DNA of 64,000 nucleotides, taken from assembly GCA_017745595.1 (NCBI GenBank), contig WMBV01000011.1, positions 85,191-149,190 of the forward strand. The letters are read 5' to 3'. The stretch's first letter is position 1. The number at the start of each line of letters is the position of its first letter. The DNA comes from Bordetella petrii. Lineage in GTDB: Bacteria; Pseudomonadota; Gammaproteobacteria; Burkholderiales; Burkholderiaceae_B. Below, piece by piece: positions 57,812 to 64,000 of the stretch. Below the pieces are notes generated by a model. That model was not told the DNA's origin. It searched no databases and worked only from the letters and a program-made list of their open reading frames with translations. Position numbers and translations under genes: made by a program.

Positions 57812-59104
57812 CTACCCGCAACATGGCATGCCATACACCAGGTCGCGCAGGGCCAGCGAAATAGCAGGGAAATACGTAATCAGCATCAAGCAGGCCACGA
57901 TGACGGCCACGAACGGCAGCAGGTGGCCGATGATGCGGTCCAGCGAAATCCGGGCCACGGTGCAGGCGGCGAACAGGTTGACGCCGAACGGCGGGGTAAT
58001 CATGCCCAGCGCCAGGTTCACGACCATGAGCGTGCCAAAATGCACGGGGTCCACGCCGAAATGCACGGCCACCGGCACCAGGATGGGCGCCAGCACCACG
58101 ATGGCCGCCGAGGTCTCGATGAACATCCCGATGACGAACAGCGCCGCGTTCACCCCCAGCAGAAAATACGCGGGCGACTGCATGACGCCGGTGAGCCAGT
58201 TGCCGATCGCATCGGGTACGCCGGCGCGGGTAATCAGGTACGCGAACAGGCCGGCGTTGGCGATGATGAACATGATGACCGCGCTGGAAACCACCGACTT
58301 CTGGAACAGCGCCACCAGGTCGCGCCAGCCCAGTTCGCGGTGCACCAGCAGGCCGACCGCCAGGGCATAGACAACCGCCACGACGGACGCCTCGGTGGGC
58401 GTGAAAACGCCCCCGTAGATGCCGCCCAGGATGATCACCGGCATCAGCAGCGCCCAGCCGGCCTCGCGCGCGGCCGCGCCCACGCGCAGGCGGCCCTCGG
58501 CATCGTGCCGGCCCCAGCCTTTCCAGCGGCAGTACACGTAGACGAACAGCATCAGCGCCGCGCCGATCAGCACGCCCGGCCCGATGCCGGCGATGAACAG
58601 CTCGCCGATGGGCACTTCGGCCGACACGCCGAACAGGATCATGGGGATCGACGGCGGAATGATCACCCCCAGTTCGGACGCGGTGGCCTGCAGGGCCGCC
58701 GCATACGGCCTCGGGTAGCCGTGCTTGACCAGCGCGGGGATCAGGATGGCGCCGATGGCGAAGGTGGTGGCCACGGAAGAGCCCGAGACGGCCGCGAAGA
58801 TCATGCAGGTCAGCACGCAGGTCATGGGCAGCCCGCCCTGCACGCCGCCCACCAGCGACTTGGCGAAGTCGACCAGGCGGCGGGAAATCCCGCCCGCTTC
58901 CATCAGATTGCCGGCCAGAATGAAAAACGGAATGGCCGCCAGCGGAAACTTGTCCAGCGCGGTGAACATTTCCTTGGGAGCCAGTATCAGGGCGCGCGCG
59001 CCGCTCATCGACAGGCCCAGCATGGCCGCGCCGCCGATCGAGACGGCAATGGATACGCTGAAGGCGAAGCCCAGCAGCATGGTGGCAAGCAAGGTAAAGG
59101 GCAT
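57812..59104 (-). CDS. TRAP transporter large permease (DctM family)
   Basis: A 430-residue polytopic permease with about twelve hydrophobic segments. DctM stretches: FPLAAIPFFILAGNLMEAGG, FAAVSGSSVATTFAIGAILI, ASELGVIIPPSIPMILFGV and GVFTPTEASVVAVVYALAVG. It follows the small permease by 19 nt. Imports the solute captured by the receptor encoded at 59640. Confidence 0.93.
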   Translation of the reverse strand: MPFTLLATMLLGFAFSVSIAVSIGGAAMLGLSMSGARALILAPKEMFTALDKFPLAAIPFFILAGNLMEAGGISRRLVDFAKSLVGGVQGGLPMTCVLTCMIFAAVSGSSVATTFAIGAILIPALVKHGYPRPYAAALQATASELGVIIPPSIPMILFGVSAEVPIGELFIAGIGPGVLIGAALMLFVYVYCRWKGWGRHDAEGRLRVGAAAREAGWALLMPVIILGGIYGGVFTPTEASVVAVVYALAVGLLVHRELGWRDLVALFQKSVVSSAVIMFIIANAGLFAYLITRAGVPDAIGNWLTGVMQSPAYFLLGVNAALFVIGMFIETSAAIVVLAPILVPVAVHFGVDPVHFGTLMVVNLALGMITPPFGVNLFAACTVARISLDRIIGHLLPFVAVIVACLMLITYFPAISLALRDLVYGMPCCG

Positions 59105-59123
59105 GATGGGCTGCGCCGCGCGT

Positions 59124-59615
59124 TTATTGGGCCGTGGACAGTTCGTCGTGGCGGGGGTCGAGGTGGTGGGCCAGCACGGCGACGATGCCCAGCACGGCCC
59201 CCGCGGGCAGGGCCGCGTAAGCCCAGGCCATGGAAATTTCCATGCTGGCGAAAGTCTGCATGCGCACCCGCCAGGCCAGCTCGGTGCCGTACCACGCGAC
59301 CACGCCCAGGAATACCAGGTTGACCGCCGTGATGACCGTGTGCACCACCTGGCGCCAGCGGCCGCGCGCCACCCTGAGCATCAGGTCGACCGACACCAGC
59401 GCGCCCTGCCGGAAGGCCGCCACGGTGCCCAGCAGCACGGTCCAGATCAGCAGGCGCCGCACCAGCTCTTCGGACCAGCCCGAGGGCAGCTCGAACACGA
59501 AGCGCGTCAGCACTTGCCAGAAGCCCAGGCATACGGTTACCGCCAGCAGCACGCAGGCGCTTCCCAGCGCCAGCCCCACGACGACCCTGTCCAGCACCAG
59601 CACCGCGTTTTTCAT
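59124..59615 (-). CDS. TRAP transporter small permease (DctQ family)
   Basis: A 163-residue DctQ with four membrane segments. The signature ELPSGWSEELVRRLLIWTVL follows segment one, and FRQGALVSVDLMLRVARGRW the next loop. It begins 24 nt after the receptor stop in the aldolase/TRAP operon. Confidence 0.9.
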   Translation of the reverse strand: MKNAVLVLDRVVVGLALGSACVLLAVTVCLGFWQVLTRFVFELPSGWSEELVRRLLIWTVLLGTVAAFRQGALVSVDLMLRVARGRWRQVVHTVITAVNLVFLGVVAWYGTELAWRVRMQTFASMEISMAWAYAALPAGAVLGIVAVLAHHLDPRHDELSTAQ

Positions 59616-59639
59616 GTCGCTGCTCTTCTTCGCGGCCGC

Positions 59640-60608
59640 TTACCGCACCGCCTGTATGGCGGCGATGCGGTCGGCGCCGAAGGTCTTGGCGTAGCCGGCA
59701 TAGGCGGGCACCAGGGCCTGCCGGAAGCTGTCGGCATCGACCTGCTCCACGACCTGCATGCCGGCTTCGCGCAGCTGGGCCACGCCGTCCGCTTCGTCAT
59801 CGGCCACTCTTTTGCGTTGTGCCGCGCCCGCATCGCGGGCCGCCTGCACGAACACCTGCCGGTCGGCCTCGGACAGTTCGTTCCAGACGTTCTCGGACAG
59901 GATCAGCACCGCCGGCGAATACACATGGCGCGTCAGTGACAAGTATTTCTGCACCTCGGCCAGCCGCGCCGACAGGATGACCGAAATGGGATTCTCCTGG
60001 CCGTCTACCGTGCCCTGCTGCAAGGCGGTGAAAACCTCGGGCCAGGCCATCGGGGTGGGCAGCATGCCGAAGGTCTTGTAGCCGTCCATGTGCACCTTGT
60101 TTTCCATCGTGCGTATCTTCAGGCCGCGCGCGTCGCTGGCCTGCACGATGGGATGCTTGTTGTTGGTGATGTGGCGAAACCCGTTTTCGGTCCAGGCCAG
60201 GGCGCGCAAGCCGCGCGCCTGCACGTCTTTCAGCAGCTGCTGGCCGATGGGGCCGTCCATGACATGATGGGCATGGTCGTAGTCGCGGAACAAGAAGGGA
60301 ATGTCCAGGATCTTGACCTCGGGCACGAAGTTGCCCAGCGTGCCCGACGAGGCATTGACCACGTCCTGCGTGCCCAGCTGTACGGCTTCGATCATTTCCC
60401 GTTCGCCGCCCAGGGCCGCGTTGGGAAACTGCTGGCACGTGTAGCGCCCCTGCGTGCCCTGCTCGATGCCCTGGCAGAACACGGTGGCGCCCACCGCCAT
60501 GTGCGACGTGGGGGCCATGCCATAGCCGATTTTCAATACGGTTTGCGCGTGCGCGCCGCCGGCGCACGCGAGCGCGGCCAGCAGCCCGGCCGTCAATAGC
60601 CTGCCCAT
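59640..60608 (-). CDS. TRAP transporter periplasmic receptor (DctP family)
   Basis: A 322-residue receptor with signal peptide MGRLLTAGLLAALACAGGAH (cleavage near AHA). The mature part starts QTVLKIGYGMAPTSHMAVGA and includes QFPNAALGGEREMIEAVQLG, ILDIPFLFRDYDHAHHVMDG, ARGLKIRTMENKVHMDGYKT (ligand-carboxylate arginine) and TPMAWPEVFTALQQGTVDGQ. It starts 37 nt after the class II aldolase stop. GGAGAGAGAC precedes the ATG. Ligand likely a sugar acid, from the neighbouring aldolase and lactonase. Confidence 0.92.
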   Translation of the reverse strand: MGRLLTAGLLAALACAGGAHAQTVLKIGYGMAPTSHMAVGATVFCQGIEQGTQGRYTCQQFPNAALGGEREMIEAVQLGTQDVVNASSGTLGNFVPEVKILDIPFLFRDYDHAHHVMDGPIGQQLLKDVQARGLRALAWTENGFRHITNNKHPIVQASDARGLKIRTMENKVHMDGYKTFGMLPTPMAWPEVFTALQQGTVDGQENPISVILSARLAEVQKYLSLTRHVYSPAVLILSENVWNELSEADRQVFVQAARDAGAAQRKRVADDEADGVAQLREAGMQVVEQVDADSFRQALVPAYAGYAKTFGADRIAAIQAVR

Positions 60609-60645
60609 GTCTCTCTCCTGTTGTTATGTGTATGGGTAATGCGGC

Positions 60646-61416
60646 TCAGGTGCGATACGAGGGATCGCGCCGGTTCAGGAAACGCAGCATCGCCGGCCAT
60701 TCCAGGATGCCGTGCGGCCGCCGGACCTCGGGCTTGTACAGGTGTTCGGTCTTGGCCACCACGTCGGCATCGGGAATGTTCAGTTCGGCGTTGCACGCCA
60801 TGGCGTCCACCTGCGCGCGGCAGGCCATCTCGAGCCAGTAGATGGTATTGAAGGCCTGGGGAATATCGGCCCCCGTCACCAGCAGGCCATGGTTGCGCAG
60901 GACCATCGCATCGCCCGCGCCCAGGTCGCGCAGCAGGCGCTCGCGCTCTTCCAGGTCGATGGCCGGCCCCTCGAAGTCGTGATAGGCGATGCTGGCGAAA
61001 CGCATGGCCGTCTGGGTCAGGGGCAGCAGCCCGCATTTCAGCGCCGATACCGCCATGCCGGCGCGGCTGTGCGTGTGGATCACACATCGCGCGTCATGGC
61101 GCGCGCCATGCACGGCGCTGTGAATGACATAGCCCGCCGGATTCACGCCATAGTCTTTGTGCGGATTGAGCAGCACGTTGCCGGCCACGTCGATCGTGAT
61201 CAGGCTCGACGCCGTGACCTCTTCGTACAGGTAGCCATAGGGGTTGATCAGCAGGCGATCGGCCTCGCCCGGAATCCGCGCCGTGATGTGGTTGTAGATC
61301 AGGTCGCTCATGCCGTACAGCGGCATCAGCCGATAGGCGGCCGCCAGCTCGACGCGGGTTTCCCATTCCTGGGCCGAAACGGCGGACTTCACGTCCATGG
61401 TCAGTTCTTCGTTCAT
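60646..61416 (-). CDS. Class II aldolase/adducin-family protein
   Basis: A 256-residue class II aldolase-like protein. Zinc ligands sit in CVIHTHSRAGMAVSALKCG (HxH) and VLRNHGLLVTG; LIYNHITARIPGEADRLLIN is the substrate-phosphate/hydroxyl pocket region. The family cleaves sugar phosphates (fuculose, ribulose) or decarboxylates 3-keto acids. The ATG 61416 follows GAAGGAGG. First gene of the operon aldolase-DctP-DctQ-DctM-SMP-30. The gene lies opposite to the IclR gene's intergenic repeat region. Confidence 0.87.
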   Translation of the reverse strand: MNEELTMDVKSAVSAQEWETRVELAAAYRLMPLYGMSDLIYNHITARIPGEADRLLINPYGYLYEEVTASSLITIDVAGNVLLNPHKDYGVNPAGYVIHSAVHGARHDARCVIHTHSRAGMAVSALKCGLLPLTQTAMRFASIAYHDFEGPAIDLEERERLLRDLGAGDAMVLRNHGLLVTGADIPQAFNTIYWLEMACRAQVDAMACNAELNIPDADVVAKTEHLYKPEVRRPHGILEWPAMLRFLNRRDPSYRT

Positions 61417-61553
61417 GCTATGCCTCCTTCGCAACGAAAGGCCTGGGCCGGCGCGGCGCGACATGCGCAACGCGTCTTTCCATCGATGCTAGGGATGCCG
61501 GCGGGCGGCCACAAGGCCGCTTGCGGCCCGTCCACCCGCTTTTTTTCATGGCA

Positions 61554-61563
61554 CGAAATTTCG
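61554..61563. promoter_or_regulatory. 10-bp palindrome CGAAATTTCG, candidate IclR site
   Basis: It lies 138 nt upstream of the aldolase/TRAP operon start. Its GAAATTTC core resembles GAAAATTTC upstream of the IclR gene itself (62717-62725). IclR-type operators often contain GAAA/TTTC half-sites. Confidence 0.35.
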
Positions 61564-61598
61564 CGGCCCGCGTGCCCACGTCATCGCCACCCCGACGG

Positions 61599-61716
61599 GG
61601 TCAGGCACCCTGCGGGAGCCAGACACCTTAAAAGCAGGTGTCTGACTCCCGCAGGGTGTCAGACACCGGCACCTCTACACACTTCGGTGTCAGGCACCCT
61701 GCGGGAGCCAGACACC
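61599..61716. repeat. Hairpin dispersed repeat, copy 5 (three hairpins)
   Basis: Hairpins at 61599-61627 (imperfect, GGTCAGGCAC / GCCAGACACC arms), 61637-61667 (GGTGTCTGAC / GTCAGACACC) and 61686-61716 (GGTGTCAGGC / GCCAGACACC). One hairpin more than the other four copies, as if one and a half units were joined. It follows the IclR stop codon. Confidence 0.85.
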
Positions 61717-61733
61717 TGGCCAGTACGGCAAAC

Positions 61734-62615
61734 CTACGTGCCGCTGATATGGGTGGGCGCGCGCAGGCATTGCAGCGCGTCCGCTTCGATGCCGGACGCG
61801 GCGTCGACCATCTGCGCGTGGTACGTGGCGACGATGTCGTCGTGCAGCGTCGCGTTGCTGCCGGTCAGGGTCAAGCCGGCGAATGGGCGGCCGGCCGCGT
61901 CGCGCAGCGCCACGGCCATCGCGGAAATACCCGGCGCCAGATCGCTGACGGTATATCCGAAGCCCGCCTGCGCGCTCAGCGCGCGCATGCGCGCCAGGTC
62001 TTTCAGCCGGCGCGCGCCGCGCGAACGGACCTCGCGCTGCGTGTTTTCTTCGATGATGCGCGCCTGCTCGGCCGCGGGCAGCAACTGCAGGATGGCCAGC
62101 CCGGCCACCGCGGCAAACAGCGGCCGGCGCGATCCCACCCGGATCAGCATGCCGGCCAGGTCGGCGCTGCCGCGATTCTGGGCAATGCACACGATATCGT
62201 CGCCGCTGCGCAGGCTCAGGCTGGCGATACAGCCGGTGCTGGCGCCGATCTGTTCCAGGCGGGGTGCCGCCAGTTCCTGGAAATGCGTATAGCCCGGCAA
62301 CGCCAGGCCCATTTCGAACAGCAGCTGGCCCGGGTAGTATTTGACGTCGCGCGGATAGCGCTGCGCATAGCCCTCTTTCACCAGGCAGGCCAGCATGCGA
62401 TGGCAGGTGGCGCGATCCAGGCCCGCCTGCTCGGCCAGGTCGGACAGGCGCCAGCCGAATTCGCCCCGGGTGCTCAGGGCCTTCAGCAGCCACAGGGTGC
62501 GCTCGACGCAGCGTGTGCCCAGCGGCGCCTTGGTGCCCGGCGCCATGAAATCGTCATGCGGCGGCAACCGCGCCGCATCGATCGAGATGCCCGGCGGCAT
62601 GTCTCGCCCACCCAT
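61734..62615 (-). CDS. IclR-family transcriptional regulator
   Basis: A 293-residue IclR protein. The winged HTH (RCVERTLWLLKALSTRGEFG, RLSDLAEQAGLDRATCHRML) is followed by the IclR effector domain (TGCIASLSLRSGDDIVCIAQ; FGYTVSDLAPGISAMAVALR). The ATG 62615 follows AAAGGAGAG. An extra ~35-residue N-terminal stretch precedes the HTH. Divergent from an SDR gene and upstream of the aldolase/TRAP/SMP-30 operon in the same direction, so it may control both. Confidence 0.92.
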   Translation of the reverse strand: MGGRDMPPGISIDAARLPPHDDFMAPGTKAPLGTRCVERTLWLLKALSTRGEFGWRLSDLAEQAGLDRATCHRMLACLVKEGYAQRYPRDVKYYPGQLLFEMGLALPGYTHFQELAAPRLEQIGASTGCIASLSLRSGDDIVCIAQNRGSADLAGMLIRVGSRRPLFAAVAGLAILQLLPAAEQARIIEENTQREVRSRGARRLKDLARMRALSAQAGFGYTVSDLAPGISAMAVALRDAAGRPFAGLTLTGSNATLHDDIVATYHAQMVDAASGIEADALQCLRAPTHISGT

Positions 62616-62708
62616 ACTTGTCTCTCCTTTGAAGCCGCCCGGGACTCTGTCCGGTTCCCGTTTGCCGGCCCTATCCATTCTAGAAGCGCAGCCGGCACCG
62701 GCCCAATA

Positions 62709-62725
62709 TTCCGGAAGAAAATTTC
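62709..62725. promoter_or_regulatory. Adjacent palindromes TTCCGGAA and GAAAATTTC, candidate IclR operator
   Basis: TTCCGGAA (62709-62716) is a perfect palindrome directly followed by GAAA-A-TTTC (62717-62725) in the 196-nt divergent region between the IclR and SDR genes. The half-sites fit an IclR-type operator by symmetry only. Confidence 0.4.
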
Positions 62726-62811
62726 ATCATATGAACTTTCCCGGCACAGGGCCGCAATGCCCGCCCGCGCGCTGGGCCATAGTGGCGGCTCCGTTCCCCG
62801 CCGCTTCCGCC

Positions 62812-63585
62812 ATGATCCAGCCAGACCAGCCAGTATCGCAATTCGACCTGACGGGCAAAGTCGCCCTGGTCACGGGCTCATGCAGCGGCATCGGCCTGGA
62901 AATCGCCCGCGGCCTGCTGGGGCAGGGAGCCCGCGTGGCCATCCATGGCCGCGATCCCGAGCGCGCGCGCCAGCTTGCCGCGACGCTGGGGCCGCATGCG
63001 CAATCCTGCGCCTTCGACCTGGCCGACGCCGCGCAGCGCGCGCAGGGCCTGGCCGCGGTGCGGCAATCGCTGGGCGAGATCGACATCCTGGTCAACAACG
63101 CCGGCGCGCGGCACCGGCGGCCGCTGGCCGCCCTGTCGCTGGACGACATCCGCCACGTTTTCGAAGTGAACCTGTTCGGCGCCATCGAACTGTGCCGCGC
63201 CGTGCTGCCGGCCATGTGCCGGGCGGGCTACGGCCGCATCGTGAATGTGTCGTCGCTGAGCGGCCACCTGGCCCGCGACGACGACTTCGCGTACCCCATC
63301 AGCAAGCAGGCCCTGGAAGCCATGACGCGGGTATTGGCGGTGGAAAACGGCCGCCACGGCGTCACGTGCAATGCAGTGGCGCCCGCCACCATCGCCACCG
63401 ACTTCAACCGCGAACTGCTGTCCAGCGAAGCCAACCTGGCGCGCATCCGCCAGCGCAATCCGCAGATGCGCACCGGCGAGCCGTGCGAGGTCGTGGGCGC
63501 GGTGCTGTTCTTCGCCTCGCCGGCGGCCTCGTACGTGAACGGGCAGACCCTGCGGGTGGATGGCGGATACAGCGTGAAGTTCTAG
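62812..63585 (+). CDS. Short-chain dehydrogenase/reductase (SDR)
   Basis: A 257-residue classical SDR: cofactor loop TGSCSGIGLEIA, NNAGARHRR, serine region VSSLSGHLARD, Tyr-Lys pair YPISK, and an end SYVNGQTLRVDGGYSVKF. ATG 62812 gives the usual FDLTGKVALVTG spacing; an upstream in-frame ATG at 62731 with GGAAG before it would add 27 residues. Divergent from the IclR gene; likely oxidises a sugar acid or keto intermediate of the aldolase/TRAP/lactonase pathway. Not closely related to SDR copies A and B. Confidence 0.87.
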   Translation: MIQPDQPVSQFDLTGKVALVTGSCSGIGLEIARGLLGQGARVAIHGRDPERARQLAATLGPHAQSCAFDLADAAQRAQGLAAVRQSLGEIDILVNNAGARHRRPLAALSLDDIRHVFEVNLFGAIELCRAVLPAMCRAGYGRIVNVSSLSGHLARDDDFAYPISKQALEAMTRVLAVENGRHGVTCNAVAPATIATDFNRELLSSEANLARIRQRNPQMRTGEPCEVVGAVLFFASPAASYVNGQTLRVDGGYSVKF

Positions 63586-63607
63586 GCGGCGGGCGCAGGG
63601 CCGGGCG

Positions 63608-63835
63608 TCATGGCGCGCCGCGGCGCGTGGCGCCCCGGAAGGCGGTGCGCACCAGACTGAGCAGGAAGCCGCCCGTGAACATGCCCAGTATGTACACGCC
63701 GATGACCAATACCGAGGCGGGCAACGTCAGGGAAGACGACCAGAACGACAACGTGACCGAATCGAAATTCTGGATCTTGAACGAAAGCACGATGGCAGTC
63801 AGCACCACAACCAAAGCAAGATAAAGGTATCTCAT
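63608..63835 (-). CDS. LapA (DUF1049)-domain small membrane protein
   Basis: A 75-residue protein with two membrane segments: YLYLALVVVLTAIVLSFKIQ followed by the NFDSVTLSFW stretch typical of LapA, and LPASVLVIGVYILGMFTGGF, with a basic tail. LapA works with LapB/FtsH to set lipopolysaccharide synthesis in E. coli; short homologues like this one are often of unknown role. It is convergent with the SDR gene, 22 nt apart. Single gene. Confidence 0.85.
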   Translation of the reverse strand: MRYLYLALVVVLTAIVLSFKIQNFDSVTLSFWSSSLTLPASVLVIGVYILGMFTGGFLLSLVRTAFRGATRRGAP

Positions 63836-63895
63836 GGTTCACCTTCCGCATCCACAGGTTGGATCGCCCCGGCCCCGCAGCAACTGTGTTTGGAG

Positions 63896-64000
63896 TCAAG
63901 TTGCTGGGGTATGCAATTGTTCGTTCCAGGGTTGTCCGGTACGGCTCATGGCATTGATGATGCGGATGAGTTTGTGGGCGCAGGCGACCAAGGCCACCTT
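63896..64000 (-). mobile_element. IS110-family transposase, C-terminal end (cut by window edge)
   Basis: Read from base 64000 on the minus strand, the frame gives KVALVACAHKLIRIINAMSR then TGQPWNEQLHTPAT and a TGA at 63896-63898. The KVALVA..KLI..INAM pattern is the C-terminal end of IS110/IS1111-type (IS116/IS110/IS902) transposases. The rest of the element lies beyond the window. Terminal repeats are not obvious, as usual for IS110. Confidence 0.75.

Larger units (their letters stand above)
61417..61733. other. 317-nt gap: palindromes near the aldolase promoter and repeat copy 5
   Basis: No gene is visible. The part nearest the aldolase start carries TTCG-TTG-CGAA (about 61429-61440) and the 10-bp palindrome CGAAATTTCG (61554-61563). 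The part nearest the IclR gene is filled by three hairpins of the dispersed repeat (61599-61716). Confidence 0.7.

Noticed and set aside
11949..61716. Hairpin repeats as a CRISPR array
   Set aside because: Units are palindromic, come as isolated pairs at distant loci, and have no series of equal spacers or cas genes.

Overview
The window is GC-rich, densely coded DNA from a beta-proteobacterium. The content points to Alcaligenaceae, in the Bordetella/Achromobacter group: many tripartite-type (Bug) solute receptors, three binding-protein-dependent uptake systems of other types, CaiB-type CoA transferases, and a dispersed hairpin repeat with GGTGTCTGAC/GTCAGACACC arms. Species assignment (for example Bordetella petrii) is a guess from gene style, not something the sequence proves. 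No rRNA, tRNA or CRISPR was seen.

Region 1 (1-11881) is an organic-acid catabolic block. It opens with the tail of a CoA transferase and an HMG-CoA-lyase-like gene, then a divergent GntR regulator. A long + strand operon follows: a CitE-like lyase, a CaiB CoA transferase, a complete branched-chain-type (Liv) ABC importer, two more CitE-like lyases and a DehI-type haloacid dehalogenase homologue. The inferred logic is import, CoA activation, then retro-aldol cleavage. Region 2 (11882-24371) is mixed: a PQQ glucose dehydrogenase and a double-hotdog thioesterase bracketed by hairpin repeats, a flavin-binding protein next to a possible Fur box, an amidohydrolase with a TRAP transporter, a PEP-mutase-family lyase, an ogt-tag alkylation-repair pair, a META/DUF4377 lipoprotein and a small membrane protein.

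Region 3 (24414-42193) is a formate dehydrogenase island. It holds a tungstate-type ABC importer (tupBCA), a divergent ModE/LysR-like regulator, a tightly packed minus-strand operon (mrp, DUF3305, DUF3306, multi-cluster ferredoxin, TorD-like chaperone, TAT-type small subunit, fdhA, fdhB, lipoprotein, fdhI, small exported protein, fdhD), and divergent mobA-moeA-mobB for molybdopterin cofactor synthesis. Metal import, cofactor assembly, sulfuration, export chaperoning, electron transfer and the enzyme itself all sit together. An intrinsic-terminator-like hairpin lies in the leader of the operon.

Region 4 (42300-48954) has two related SDR dehydrogenases, a thiamine-diphosphate enzyme, two Bug receptors and a LysR regulator. 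Region 5 (49106-51857) carries nudC and an LTA-synthase-like sulfatase. Region 6 (51837-63585) has two minus-strand catabolic operons: amidohydrolase/Bug/ICL-PEPM lyase/TauD-like oxygenase with a divergent LysR, and class II aldolase/TRAP/SMP-30 lactonase with an IclR regulator and a divergent SDR. The window ends with a LapA-domain membrane protein and the C-terminal end of an IS110-type transposase.

Five copies of a paired-hairpin repeat (11 hairpins) punctuate operon ends; one of them supplies the stop codon of mobB.
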